The notes beneath the pieces were generated by a model that worked only from the letters and a program-made list of their open reading frames with translations, did not search any database and was not told the DNA's origin. From the NCBI GenBank assembly GCA_019448215.1, contig CP080408.1, forward strand, positions 1,550,001-1,614,000: a stretch of DNA of 64,000 nucleotides, read 5' to 3'. Position numbers and translations under genes: made by a program. Position 1 is the stretch's first letter; every line of letters starts with the position of its first letter. Source of the DNA: Thalassovita mediterranea (lineage in GTDB: Bacteria > Pseudomonadota > Alphaproteobacteria > Caulobacterales > Hyphomonadaceae). This document shows positions 32,241 through 41,412 of the stretch, one piece after another.

Positions 32241-34619
32241 ATGTATCGTGTCCTTTCCTGTCTTCAGGACGACCACGCTTTTCTCTACGTAGCGCTTGCA
32301 GTCTTCGTTTGTACTTTGGGCGCTGTCTGCGCGCTGATTGTCTTCAACCGGGGCATTGAAAGCGATAAAGAGACGACGCGGCGGTGGTGGGCAGCTGCCG
32401 CAGGGGGTGTGACTGGCCTCGGCATCTGGGGCACGCATTTTGTCGCCATGCTGGGCTACCAGCCCGGATTTGAAGTTTCCTTCGACGGCGTTGTGACCGT
32501 TGTGTCTGCGCTGATTGCGATTGTCGGATTTGTCGGCACTTCGCAGCTTCTCATTTCAGGCTTCGGCCCTGTGCGCCGCAGCCTTAGCGCCTTCATGGCA
32601 AGCGCTACGCTCTGCATCATGCACTTCTATGGACAGAGCTCGCTGAAGGCCTCTGCGCTGATGGAATATGATGCGACCTACATTGCGGCCGCCGTTGCGA
32701 TCGGCACGATTTTCTTCGCGGTGACCTATCTCTTCGGCATCAGCCAGACGAGCAAATGGCGCAATGTCGTCGGCGTTGTGGGCACTCTGCTCGCGGTTGC
32801 CTCAGTTCACTTCGTCGGTATGGCGGCGATGAAGGTCTACCCGTTGCGCGGGCTCGCGGATTCCACCTGGACGCTGTCGCGCGGTGATCTTGCCACTTTT
32901 GTCGTGCTGGGCGTCATTGCCATTCTCGCGGCAGCGATCATCGCGGCAGGCTTTCACAAGAAAATAGCCGTTTTGCGTCAGCGTGAGACCCGCCGGATCA
33001 ACATGCTGGCAAACTCGGCCTCGGAAGGCATCCTGATTGTTGATGCGGCCGGGCTTATTGTTGAGGTCAATAAGGCTGCAGAAAAGCTTGCAGGCATTCC
33101 CCGCGACCGACTGATCGGCCAATCGGCCCTTGAACTCGTCGACATGAGCGCCTGCCCGAAAGATGAGGATAGCTATCACGAGACGGCGCTCAGAACGCTG
33201 GATGGAAGCAGCATTCCCGTAGATGTGCGCGTTCGCACGATGAATGCAGAAGGTGACCGTGAAGATGAGGGTGTGAGCATTTTCTGCATCCACGACCTGC
33301 GCGACCGTATGCGCCAGGAAGCCGAAATCCGCGAACTGGCCTTCAATGACCAGCTGAGTGGCCTCGCGAACCGGGAATCCTTCCAACGCGAGCTGGCCGC
33401 GAGCTTGGCGCGCAGCGGAGAAGAGCACACGGCCGTCATCCTTTTCGACCTTGATGAGTTCAAGGACATCAACGACCAGTTCGGTCATGATGCTGGCGAC
33501 CGCGTGATCTTTGAAACGGCGGCCCGCTTGCGGGCGCTGGTGCCTGCCGGTGGTATGGCAGCGCGACTGGGCGGCGACGAGTTTGTGCTGCTGACCGGCC
33601 CGAAGCTTCCTGTTGACCGGATCAGTGACTATGCGAGCGAATGCGTGCGCGCGCTGTCGCTTCCGGTGCAACATGATGAGATTGCCATACGCTGCGGTGC
33701 GAGTGCCGGTGCCTGTGCAATTACAGCAACGACGAAGGATGTCGGCGAGCTGTTGAAAGCCGCTGACCGGGCCCTCTATGCGGCCAAGTCAGACGGTCGC
33801 GGCAGTGCACGCCTCTATGATGCTGAGCTGCACGAGCGCTATGAAGCGCGCCGCGACGTCGAAGTGGCCCTGTCCCGCGCCGTCGAGAATGAAGAATTCG
33901 TGCTTCACTACCAGCCCAAGGTCTGTTCGCAGACGCGCAAGGTACTGTCCTACGAAGCCCTGATCCGCTGGGAACGGCCGGGGCACGGTCTCGTCATGCC
34001 GAACGATTTCATCGAGATCGCAGAGCAGAGCATGGTCGTCACCGATATCGGCCGCTGGTGCATTCGCGAGGCTTGTGAGGCCGCGTCACGCTGGGAGTCG
34101 CACCTCGGTGTCTCGGTGAACCTGTCTGCGCGCCAGTTCCTGGACCCAAAGCTGTATGGCGATGTGCGCGAGGCGCTGCGCCGGACGGGGCTCGCGCCGA
34201 ACCGCCTCGAGCTTGAGATCACCGAGACGGCGATCATTCACAATGTACAGGTGGCGGCGAACCTGCTGCAGAAATTCAAGAAACTCGGCGTGCAGATTGC
34301 GCTCGACGATTTCGGCACCGGCTACTCCTCGATGCGGTTCGTCCAGCAGCTGCCGTTTGATCGCATCAAGATCGACAAGTCCTTCGTCCTCGCCATGGAA
34401 ACGGACGCCAAATCCTTCGCCATCGTGGATGCCATCCTGCGGCTCGGGCACAGCCTGTCTATCCCGGTTGTTGCTGAAGGCGTGGAGACAGAAGCGCAGG
34501 CGATGAAACTTCTCGAGGCCAAGTGCCACGAGTTTCAGGGCTTCCTGATCAGCCATCCGCTGCCGATGCCAGCCTCCATCAAGGACCTGGTTGAAGACGA
34601 AGCACGCGGCGCAGCCTGA
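32241..34619 (+). CDS. MHYT-PAS-GGDEF-EAL cyclic-di-GMP signalling protein
   Basis: 792 residues. About seven membrane segments in residues 1-235 carry the MHYT-type motifs (THFVAML, MHFYGQS, VHFVGMAAM), thought to bind a metal or sense oxygen or NO. A PAS domain (about 250-360) precedes a GGDEF diguanylate cyclase whose signature RLGGDEF is intact near 443-448. An EAL phosphodiesterase domain follows with YEALIRW near 571, ELEITETA, DDFGTGYSS and IKIDKSFV, also intact. Both catalytic activities are therefore possible; which dominates cannot be told. It likely controls motility and surface attachment in response to a membrane signal. Confidence 0.93.
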   Translation: MYRVLSCLQDDHAFLYVALAVFVCTLGAVCALIVFNRGIESDKETTRRWWAAAAGGVTGLGIWGTHFVAMLGYQPGFEVSFDGVVTVVSALIAIVGFVGTSQLLISGFGPVRRSLSAFMASATLCIMHFYGQSSLKASALMEYDATYIAAAVAIGTIFFAVTYLFGISQTSKWRNVVGVVGTLLAVASVHFVGMAAMKVYPLRGLADSTWTLSRGDLATFVVLGVIAILAAAIIAAGFHKKIAVLRQRETRRINMLANSASEGILIVDAAGLIVEVNKAAEKLAGIPRDRLIGQSALELVDMSACPKDEDSYHETALRTLDGSSIPVDVRVRTMNAEGDREDEGVSIFCIHDLRDRMRQEAEIRELAFNDQLSGLANRESFQRELAASLARSGEEHTAVILFDLDEFKDINDQFGHDAGDRVIFETAARLRALVPAGGMAARLGGDEFVLLTGPKLPVDRISDYASECVRALSLPVQHDEIAIRCGASAGACAITATTKDVGELLKAADRALYAAKSDGRGSARLYDAELHERYEARRDVEVALSRAVENEEFVLHYQPKVCSQTRKVLSYEALIRWERPGHGLVMPNDFIEIAEQSMVVTDIGRWCIREACEAASRWESHLGVSVNLSARQFLDPKLYGDVREALRRTGLAPNRLELEITETAIIHNVQVAANLLQKFKKLGVQIALDDFGTGYSSMRFVQQLPFDRIKIDKSFVLAMETDAKSFAIVDAILRLGHSLSIPVVAEGVETEAQAMKLLEAKCHEFQGFLISHPLPMPASIKDLVEDEARGAA

Positions 34620-34627
34620 GCCTGCGT

Positions 34628-36484
34628 TCAGGCCGCTTCGGTTTTCTTCGCGTAGAGACCTTCGACGCCCTGATAGGGGTCATGCTCTGCCACCAGGTGG
34701 CCGGGCGCGACTTCGATCAGCTGCGGGTTGTACTGGTCCGCATCGGGATCATCGATCACTGCTGACTTCATGAAACGCAGCGGTGCACGGCTATCAAGCG
34801 GTGACGGCAGGTCGCCGCGCAGTTTGATGCGCTCCTTGCTGCGTTCAAACTCAGGGTCCGGCGTCGGCACAGCAGAGATAAGCGCCTTGGTATAAGGATG
34901 GCGCGCGTCTTCATAGATGGCAGTGCGGCCTGCAACTTCGACGACCTTGCCCAGGTAAAGCACCATGACGCGGTGGCTGATCTCGCGCACGACCGAGAGG
35001 TCGTGGCTGATGAAGATCATGGCGAGGCCGAACTCTTTCTGGAGGTCGATGAGCAGGTCGACGACCTGCGCCTGAACCGACACGTCGAGTGCGGACACCG
35101 CCTCGTCGCAGATGAGCAGCTTGGGCCGCAGGATCATGGCGCGGGCAATGCCGACGCGCTGGTTCTGGCCACCGGACAGCTCGTGCGGGTAGCGGTTAAT
35201 CAGGTGGGGCTCCAGACCGACGCGGGGCAGGAAGTCACGCACCATCTTCTCGCGCTCAGCCTTTGACATTTGCGGCTTGTGAACCGTCAGCGGCTCGGCG
35301 ATGGACTGGCCGATGGTCATGCGCGGGTCGAGCGAGGCGAGCGGGTCCTGGAAGACGATCTGTAGGTCCTCGCGCAAGCTGTTCATTTCCTTGCGGCCAG
35401 CCTGGGTGATGTCGCGGCCCATCCATGCGACAGTGCCGGCAGACTGCGGTACGAGCTTGAGGACAGCGCGGGCAAGCGTGGACTTGCCGCAACCGGACTC
35501 GCCGACCACGCCCAGCGTTTCGCCCGCACGCAGGTCAAACGAGACCCCGTCGACCGCTTTCAGCATCTTGGTCTTGCCGAAGAGGCCCCCGCCGACATTG
35601 ACCGGAAATTGAACCTTTACATCGCGGGCTTTCACGATTGGCTCTTCAGCCTGGGCAGGTGGCTCACCGAGTTTCGGGCGGCCTTCGCGGTTTGGCTGGT
35701 CGATGCGCGGCACGGCGTTGAGCAGCATCTTCGTATATTCGTGCTGCGGCTTGTAGAAGATGTCGTCGCTGCTGCCCGTCTCGACGATCTCGCCGTGGCG
35801 CATGACGATGACACGGTCGCACATGCGGGCGACGACGCCCATATCGTGCGTGATCAGGACGATGCCTGTGCCAGTGTCCTTCTTCAGATCGTACATCAGG
35901 TCGAGGACCTGCGCCTGTACCGTGACGTCGAGCGCGGTGGTCGGCTCGTCTGCGAGCAGGAGCTTTGGGTTGCAGAGCATGGCGATGGCGACCATCACGC
36001 GCTGGCGCATGCCGCCGGAAAGCTCATGCGGGAACTGGTCGAGGCGGCGACGGGCTTCGGGAATTCGGACCTGCTCCAGCCAGTCGACGCAGCGCTTGGT
36101 GGCTTCGTCGCCCTTCATGTTCTTGTGCAGGGCCAGCACTTCGCGCATCTGCGCGCCCACGGTGAGGTGCGGGGTGAGCGAGGTCAGCGGGTCCTGGAAG
36201 ATCATCGACATCTGCGCGCCGCGGATCTGGCGCAGTGTCTTCGCCTTCGCGCCGACCATTTCCGTGCCCTGGAAATTGATCGAGCCGGTAACGGTGCCAT
36301 TCTCTGCAATCAGGCCCATCGCGGCAAGGGCGGACTGGCTCTTGCCGGAGCCGGACTCGCCGACAATGCCGAGACATTCACCCGGCGCCACATCGAAGCT
36401 GGTCCCTTTAACGGCGTGGACAGTGCCATCCGGCGTGTCGAAATCGATCTTCAGGTCGCGAACGGAAAGGATGGGGTTGGTCAC
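34628..36484 (-). CDS. Fused dipeptide/oligopeptide ABC importer ATPase
   Basis: 618 residues with two complete ATPase halves, like YejF or GsiA. The first half (about 1-270) has Walker A GESGSGKSQSALA, signature LSGGMRQRVMVA and Walker B LLLADEPTTALD. The second (about 300-590) has GESGCGKSTLARAV, LSGGQNQRVGIARAM and LLICDEAVSALD, followed by the oligopeptide HPY-type region. The start is a GTG with a distant AAGGA; translation is probably weak. No permease or binding-protein genes are adjacent, so it is an orphan ATPase in this window. It is divergent from the alcohol dehydrogenase gene. Confidence 0.92.
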   Translation of the reverse strand: MTNPILSVRDLKIDFDTPDGTVHAVKGTSFDVAPGECLGIVGESGSGKSQSALAAMGLIAENGTVTGSINFQGTEMVGAKAKTLRQIRGAQMSMIFQDPLTSLTPHLTVGAQMREVLALHKNMKGDEATKRCVDWLEQVRIPEARRRLDQFPHELSGGMRQRVMVAIAMLCNPKLLLADEPTTALDVTVQAQVLDLMYDLKKDTGTGIVLITHDMGVVARMCDRVIVMRHGEIVETGSSDDIFYKPQHEYTKMLLNAVPRIDQPNREGRPKLGEPPAQAEEPIVKARDVKVQFPVNVGGGLFGKTKMLKAVDGVSFDLRAGETLGVVGESGCGKSTLARAVLKLVPQSAGTVAWMGRDITQAGRKEMNSLREDLQIVFQDPLASLDPRMTIGQSIAEPLTVHKPQMSKAEREKMVRDFLPRVGLEPHLINRYPHELSGGQNQRVGIARAMILRPKLLICDEAVSALDVSVQAQVVDLLIDLQKEFGLAMIFISHDLSVVREISHRVMVLYLGKVVEVAGRTAIYEDARHPYTKALISAVPTPDPEFERSKERIKLRGDLPSPLDSRAPLRFMKSAVIDDPDADQYNPQLIEVAPGHLVAEHDPYQGVEGLYAKKTEAA

Positions 36485-36702
36485 GTCGGGGGCAATCCTT
36501 CGGGTGGCAAGCGTCTTTGTTTCTCAACGGGCCCGACAGGCGGGTCCAAGTCAACAGGTTGCACCAGTTGGCGGGCGTGTTCCGGTCGCAAAAGCGCGGC
36601 GCAGGGGCAGATTGCCGCGAGACTTGTGCTTGCGTGACCGCGCCTGTCCGTCCTACCAGTGGCCGGTACTTTACCAGGACAAGAAACTCCGGAGAAAACG
36701 CC

Positions 36703-37836
36703 ATGCCCGTTATGACATTCCTGAATACCTGCATCTTTGATCATGGGGCGATCCAGAAGCTTCCCGGCGTTCTGAAGGGGCACGGCGTCTCCAAGCCATT
36801 CATCATCACTGACCCCGGTATCAAGGCAGCTGGCCTGCTCGACACGGTTCTTGGCGCACTTGGCACTGAGCCGGGCGGTATCTTCTCCGACACGGTCGCC
36901 AACCCTACGGAGAACCAGGCCATCGAGGTCACCGAGCTCTACAAGTCGGCGGGCGCGGATGGCATCATCGCGCTCGGCGGTGGCTCTTCCATGGACCTTT
37001 CCAAGGCGGTTGGCCTGCTGGCGGCGCATGGCGGGCCGCTCGAGAAGTACGCTGCCATGTCGGGCGGTTCGAAACATATCGGCAAGCTTGACCCGCTGAT
37101 CGCCATTCCGACGACGGCGGGCACCGGCTCTGAAGTGTCTGTTGGCATGATCACGACGCTGAATAATGGCCGCAAGGAAACCTTCGCTTCGCCGAACCTC
37201 ATTCCGCCTGTCGCGATCTGCGACCCGGACCTGACGCTTGGCCTGCCGAAGATGATGACGGCTGCGACCGGTATGGATGCGGTCACGCACTGCATCGAGG
37301 CGATCCTCGTGCCAGCCTCAAACCCGCCAGCCGAAGGCATCGGTTATGACGGACTGACGCGCGCTGTCGGCGATGGCTGGCTGCGCCGCGCGGTGCAGGA
37401 CGGCTCTGACAAGGAAGCGCGCTGGCACATGATGATGGCGTCCTATGAAGGCGCGCTTGCGTTTGTGAAGGGCCTTGGCTCCGTGCACGCCCTGTCGCAT
37501 GCCGCCGGCCGCCTGCATGAGAAGAAGCTGCACCACGGCACGCTGAACGCGATCTTCCTGCCGCACCTATTGCGCTTCAATGATGGCTCGGCCGACGGCA
37601 AATATGAGCGCCTGCGCTTTGCGATGGGGCTCAAGCCGGGCGCGGACCTCGCTGAAGCCATCGAGAAGCTGAACGAAGATATCGGTATTCCTTCGACGCT
37701 GAAGGAAATCGGGCTCGACGCGTCCGATGGCCCGGGTGTCGTCGAATATGCGCTGGCTGACCTTGCCCACCGCGGCAATGCCAAGACGGCCACGCAGGCC
37801 GACTACGAAAAGATATATGAACTCGCCCTTGGCTAG
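36703..37836 (+). CDS. Iron-containing alcohol dehydrogenase
   Basis: 377 residues from the ATG at 36703, preceded by GGAG (8-base spacer); longer frames upstream are not supported. FIITDPGIKAAGL (about 31-43), GIIALGGGSSMDLSKAVG (about 86-103) and PTTAGTGSEVS (about 137-147) form the NAD(P)-binding part. Metal ligands are expected at Asp near 190 and His in DAVTHCIEAIL, HALSHAAGRLHEKKLHHGT. This is the group III family that reduces or oxidises primary alcohols, lactaldehyde or similar compounds. The substrate is unknown and the neighbours give no hint. Confidence 0.9.
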   Translation: MPVMTFLNTCIFDHGAIQKLPGVLKGHGVSKPFIITDPGIKAAGLLDTVLGALGTEPGGIFSDTVANPTENQAIEVTELYKSAGADGIIALGGGSSMDLSKAVGLLAAHGGPLEKYAAMSGGSKHIGKLDPLIAIPTTAGTGSEVSVGMITTLNNGRKETFASPNLIPPVAICDPDLTLGLPKMMTAATGMDAVTHCIEAILVPASNPPAEGIGYDGLTRAVGDGWLRRAVQDGSDKEARWHMMMASYEGALAFVKGLGSVHALSHAAGRLHEKKLHHGTLNAIFLPHLLRFNDGSADGKYERLRFAMGLKPGADLAEAIEKLNEDIGIPSTLKEIGLDASDGPGVVEYALADLAHRGNAKTATQADYEKIYELALG

Positions 37837-37845
37837 GTGCTGTGC

Positions 37846-38694
37846 CTAGCGCTGGCAGTGGCCACAATAGAAGCTTGAGCGCCCCGACTGGACCATCCGT
37901 CTGATCGGGGCGTTGCAATTCTTGCAGGGCTCTCCCTCGCGGTCATAGACAGCGAAAGTGTGCTGGAAATAGCCAAGCTCTCCGCTGGCCGCCTTGAAGT
38001 CAGAAATGGATGACCCGCCTGCGGCGATGGCTTCGCGGATGACGTCATTGATGGCAATGGCAAGCCGCCCGGCGCGCACGCCTGAGACAGTCGACGCCTT
38101 GCGGCGAGGGCTGATCCCTGCCCGCCAGAGTGCCTCGCAGACATAGATATTCCCAAGCCCCGCAATCACGCGCTGATCCAGCAGGACGGACTTGATCGGC
38201 CCGGACTTGTTTCTGAGCGCCTCGCGAAGCCAGGCATGTGAGAAGCTATTGGAAAGTGGCTCAGGCCCAAAGCCTGCAAGGCGAGGATAGACATCGAGCT
38301 GCGAGAGCGGCCAAAGCTCCATGAAACCGAAGCGGCGCGGGTCGTTGTAGGTGACCGTCTCGCCGCCCTCCATCTGGAAGACGACATGGTCGTGCTTGGC
38401 GTCAGGCGTGATCTCGTGATGAAAGCTGCCCGGGCGGCCTGCGCCTGTGATCGTGAAGCGGCCTGACATGCCAAGGTGCATGATGAGCGCGTCGCCTGTC
38501 TCCAGCTCTGCCACAAGGTATTTGGCGCGGCGGCCGAGACGTTCGATCCGCTTGCCTTGCGTGCGTTCGATAAAGTCGTTCGCAAACGGGAAGCGCAGGT
38601 CAGGGCGGCGCAGCTCTGACGTGATGATGCGCCTGCCATCCATGACGGGGGCAAGGCCGCGGCGAACTGTCTCTACTTCGGGCAATTCAGGCAT
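37846..38694 (-). CDS. mutM: Formamidopyrimidine-DNA glycosylase
   Basis: 282 residues from the ATG at 38694, the family start (MPELPEVETVRRGL), where Pro1 after Met removal and Glu2 are catalytic. It excises 8-oxoguanine and formamidopyrimidines. Lys in GKRIERLGRRAKYL (about 54-67) and the helix-two-turn-helix DQRVIAGLGNIYVCEALW (about 160-178) are present. The C-terminal zinc finger C-x2-C...C-x2-C (CKNCNAPIRR and YCGHCQR) is intact. Divergent from ubiE with about 49 bases between the start codons, so the promoters overlap. Confidence 0.96.
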   Translation of the reverse strand: MPELPEVETVRRGLAPVMDGRRIITSELRRPDLRFPFANDFIERTQGKRIERLGRRAKYLVAELETGDALIMHLGMSGRFTITGAGRPGSFHHEITPDAKHDHVVFQMEGGETVTYNDPRRFGFMELWPLSQLDVYPRLAGFGPEPLSNSFSHAWLREALRNKSGPIKSVLLDQRVIAGLGNIYVCEALWRAGISPRRKASTVSGVRAGRLAIAINDVIREAIAAGGSSISDFKAASGELGYFQHTFAVYDREGEPCKNCNAPIRRMVQSGRSSFYCGHCQR

Positions 38695-38743
38695 GGAAAG
38701 CCGATATAGCGTTTCAGGGATGCTGCAACTATGGTCGCCGCGC

Positions 38744-39532
38744 ATGACAGATGATTTGAAGACAGACAAGACGGTAAGCTTCGGCTTTGAAGAAGTCTCG
38801 CCCGAGGAAAAAGTCTCGCGCGTGAAAGGCGTCTTCGCGTCGGTCGCAAGCCGCTATGACGTGATGAATGACCTCATGTCCGCGGGCGTTCACCGGCTAT
38901 GGAAGCATGACACGATTGCCAAGCTGAACCCCCAGCCCGGTGAGAAGCTGCTCGATGTGGCGGGTGGGACCGGTGACCTCGCAAAGGCCTTTATCGACCG
39001 CGCCGACAAGGCGGGGCGTCGTCGCCAGAATGACGCGCAAGCCAGCGCGATTGTCTGCGATATCAATGAAGCCATGCTGAATGCTGGCCGAGCGCGCCGC
39101 GACATGGCGGCCTATCACGATCGCCTCGACTGGGTGTGCGGTGATGCGCAGGCGCTGCCGTTCGAGGCACGCACTTTTGACGCGCTGACCATCGCTTTCG
39201 GGATCCGAAATGTTGCTGACCGGGCAGCTGCGCTGTCGGAGTTTCGCCGCGTCCTGAAACCGGGTGGGCGTCTCGCCGTGCTGGAGTTCAGCCATATGAC
39301 CGCGCCGTCACTGCAGAAGATGTATGACGCTTACAGTTTCGGCGTCATCCCGAAGCTCGGCGAGGTCGTCGCCAGCGACCGGGAGTCCTACCAGTATCTG
39401 GTTGAATCCATCCGCCGGTTTCCCAAGCAGGAAGAGTTCAGAAAAGAATTGGACACAGCCGGTTTCTCGGCTGTGTCCGTGACCAACTTTTCAGGTGGTA
39501 TCGCCGCACTCCACTACGGATGGGCGGTTTGA
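38744..39532 (+). CDS. ubiE: Ubiquinone/menaquinone biosynthesis C-methyltransferase
   Basis: 262 residues from the ATG at 38744; the open frame extends upstream, but this start matches family proteins. FGFEEVSPEEKVSRVKGVF (about 12-30), SVASRYDVMNDLMS, LLDVAGGTGDLAKA (about 67-80, SAM motif), GDAQALPFEARTFDALTIAFGIRN (about 129-152) and VLKPGGRLAVLEFSH are hallmarks of UbiE. The enzyme methylates the ring of demethylubiquinone-type intermediates. There is an insert of about ten residues (RRRQNDAQAS) near residue 95. The neighbouring mutM and ubiB are typical companions in alphaproteobacteria. Confidence 0.94.
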   Translation: MTDDLKTDKTVSFGFEEVSPEEKVSRVKGVFASVASRYDVMNDLMSAGVHRLWKHDTIAKLNPQPGEKLLDVAGGTGDLAKAFIDRADKAGRRRQNDAQASAIVCDINEAMLNAGRARRDMAAYHDRLDWVCGDAQALPFEARTFDALTIAFGIRNVADRAAALSEFRRVLKPGGRLAVLEFSHMTAPSLQKMYDAYSFGVIPKLGEVVASDRESYQYLVESIRRFPKQEEFRKELDTAGFSAVSVTNFSGGIAALHYGWAV

Positions 39533-39537
39533 TAGAT

Positions 39538-39720
39538 TTACTCGTCCGGCGTATCGACGGACATGCCGTCTTCACTGACCGAGATCGACAGGTCGGCATC
39601 GCCGCCCGCTGCGCTCGGCTGGCCAGCGAAGTACCAGACGCCGAAACCGATGACGGCCACGAGAAGTGCGCCGACCAGGAAGTAGAGAAAACCGTTACTG
39701 GATTGAGTATTATCAGCCAT
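39538..39720 (-). CDS. Small single-span membrane protein
   Basis: 60 residues from the ATG at 39720, with AAGGAG eight bases upstream; the frame continues to 39804 but no site supports that. A hydrophilic N-terminus with Gln/Ser/Asn is followed by one strong membrane helix (about 14-34) and an acidic C-terminus (DADLSISVSEDGMSVDTPDE). I do not recognise the family. It overlaps nothing on its own strand and lies opposite the intergenic gap between ubiE and ubiB, so it may be expressed from the divergent region shared with ubiB. Such small proteins often modify or stabilise membrane complexes, but no role can be assigned. Confidence 0.6.
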   Translation of the reverse strand: MADNTQSSNGFLYFLVGALLVAVIGFGVWYFAGQPSAAGGDADLSISVSEDGMSVDTPDE

Positions 39721-39791
39721 TTGCCAACTCCTTGTTGTGGCGATCAAAACGCCAGTGCACTGAATGCGTTCCCAAATATTGGAGAGACGAG

Positions 39792-41321
39792 TTGCTGAAA
39801 GCACTTGCTGATTATGGCCGGCTGATGCGCGCAGGCACGGCGCTGGTGCGCCATGACGTTATCCTGCCGGGCGAATACCAGACGCGTCTGCCGCTGCCTG
39901 CCCGTATGGCTGGGCGGGTGCTGCGGACGTTTGGAGGGCGCGCAAAGGGGCGTCCGGGCGAGCGGCTTGCGAGCGCGCTGGAAAAGCTTGGGCCGGCCTA
40001 TATCAAGCTCGGCCAGTTTCTGGCCACGCGGCCCGATGTTTTCGGCGCTGAAACGGCGCAGGACCTGTCGCGCCTCAAGGACAAGCTGGAGCCTTTCAGC
40101 ATGGCTGAGGCGCGCCGTATTCTCGCAGAAGAGTTTGGCCAGGAAGAAGCTGAAAGCCTTTTCGCAGGCCTAGGTGAGCCTGTCGCTGCTGCGTCGCTCG
40201 CGCAGGTGCACCGGCTGGAGACGTCTGACGGGCCGAAGGCAGTTAAGATCCTGCGGCCCGGCGTCGAGCAGATGATCTATCAGGAATTGCGGGCCATCCG
40301 CCGCGCGGCGCGAACGGTTGAGCGCGCATCGGTCGAGAGTCGCCGTCTTGAACCGGTCAAGTTTACCGAAACGGTCGCGACATCGATGGAAAAGGAGCTC
40401 GACTTCCGTCTGGAAGCAGGCGGCGCCGACCAGATGCGGTCAATCTCCGAGAAGGAAGACTGGTTCCGCGTGCCGGCCGTCGATTGGGACCGCACGGCCC
40501 AGCGCGTGCTGACGATTGACTGGGTTGAGGGTATCCCGCTGACCCGTCCTGAAGCGCTGGAACAGCCGGGTCTGGAGCGCGTGGCACTCGCCAACAAGAT
40601 CACGCGCGGGTTTCTCTCCCACGCCATCGGGCACGGCGTCTTTCATGCGGACATGCATGAAGGCAATATATTGATCCTGCCGGACAATGAGGTCGGCTTG
40701 GTGGACTTTGGCCTGATTGGGCGGATTGGCTTCAATGAGCGCCGCTTCCTCGCTGAAATCCTCTGGGGCTTCATCCGGCGCGATTATCAGCGCGTCGCAG
40801 AAGTTCATTTCGAGGCGGGCTATGTGCCGGCGAACCAGTCCGTCGGTGAATTTGCGCAGGCGCTGCGCTCCATCGGGGAGCCGATCCACGGCAAGCCTGC
40901 TGAAGACGTCTATATGGGCCGCATCCTGCTCCAGCTGATGGACTACACTCGCACCTTCGGCATGCGGTTACGGCCCGAGCTTGTCCTGCTGCAGAAAACC
41001 ATGGTGCAGGTCGAAGGGGTCGCGCGTTCAATCGACCCGAAGCATGACATCTGGAAAGCGGCAGAGCCGATCGTGAAGGGCTGGATCGCGCAGAATTTCG
41101 GGCCTGCCGGGGCGACGAAGCTGGCGGCGCGCCAGGCTCGTGAGGTCACGGACAGGTTGAAGCGCCTGCCGCACGTCATGGATGCCTTCGAAGACTTTCT
41201 GGAGACCGAACGGGCACGCGGCAAGGAGCCAGTGCGCGGCACGGGGCCGTCTGTCTGGTCTCTCGCAGGTCTCATTGGACTGGCTGTCATCGCAGGGTTC
41301 GCGCTCGCGCAATTCGCGTAA
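39792..41321 (+). CDS. ubiB: UbiB-type protein of ubiquinone biosynthesis
   Basis: 509 residues from a TTG at 39792 with GGAG 7 bases upstream; the frame is open to 39666, but the family N-terminus begins here. UbiB is an atypical protein kinase-like ATPase that assists ubiquinone synthesis. The KxGQ signature is in LGPAYIKLGQFLATRPD (about 68-84); AAASLAQVHRLE (about 134-145), ELDFRLEAGGADQM (about 203-216), FHADMHEGNILILPD (about 284-298) and GLVDFGLIGRIG are present. A C-terminal membrane helix (about 488-508) anchors it. The TTG start suggests modest translation. Downstream is the UrcA-domain gene, after a CtrA box. Confidence 0.93.
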   Translation: MLKALADYGRLMRAGTALVRHDVILPGEYQTRLPLPARMAGRVLRTFGGRAKGRPGERLASALEKLGPAYIKLGQFLATRPDVFGAETAQDLSRLKDKLEPFSMAEARRILAEEFGQEEAESLFAGLGEPVAAASLAQVHRLETSDGPKAVKILRPGVEQMIYQELRAIRRAARTVERASVESRRLEPVKFTETVATSMEKELDFRLEAGGADQMRSISEKEDWFRVPAVDWDRTAQRVLTIDWVEGIPLTRPEALEQPGLERVALANKITRGFLSHAIGHGVFHADMHEGNILILPDNEVGLVDFGLIGRIGFNERRFLAEILWGFIRRDYQRVAEVHFEAGYVPANQSVGEFAQALRSIGEPIHGKPAEDVYMGRILLQLMDYTRTFGMRLRPELVLLQKTMVQVEGVARSIDPKHDIWKAAEPIVKGWIAQNFGPAGATKLAARQAREVTDRLKRLPHVMDAFEDFLETERARGKEPVRGTGPSVWSLAGLIGLAVIAGFALAQFA

Positions 41322-41360
41322 AGCGAGAATGTCCTGTGCGGTTGCCGGGTGCGTGATAGG

Positions 41361-41377
41361 TTAACGGGTACTTAACC
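41361..41377 (+). promoter_or_regulatory. Perfect CtrA-binding box
   Basis: TTAACGGGTACTTAACC matches the full CtrA recognition motif TTAA-N7-TTAACC exactly; a further TTAAC half-site lies at 41379-41383. It is 36-52 bases before the ATG at 41413, the position where CtrA normally activates or represses cell-cycle genes. Predicted, not tested. Confidence 0.82.
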
Positions 41378-41412
41378 TTAACACTGCCCGGACGACCCTG
41401 GAGGGCCACCCC

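Noticed and set aside
35609-36637. 342-residue plus-strand frame opposite the peptide ABC ATPase
   Set aside because: Shadow of the ATPase; no motif, and it would overlap its own promoter and the neighbouring dehydrogenase region.
36485-36702. N-terminal extension of the alcohol dehydrogenase from 36517
   Set aside because: The extension has no family similarity, is Arg-rich, and the ATG at 36703 has a good ribosome site.
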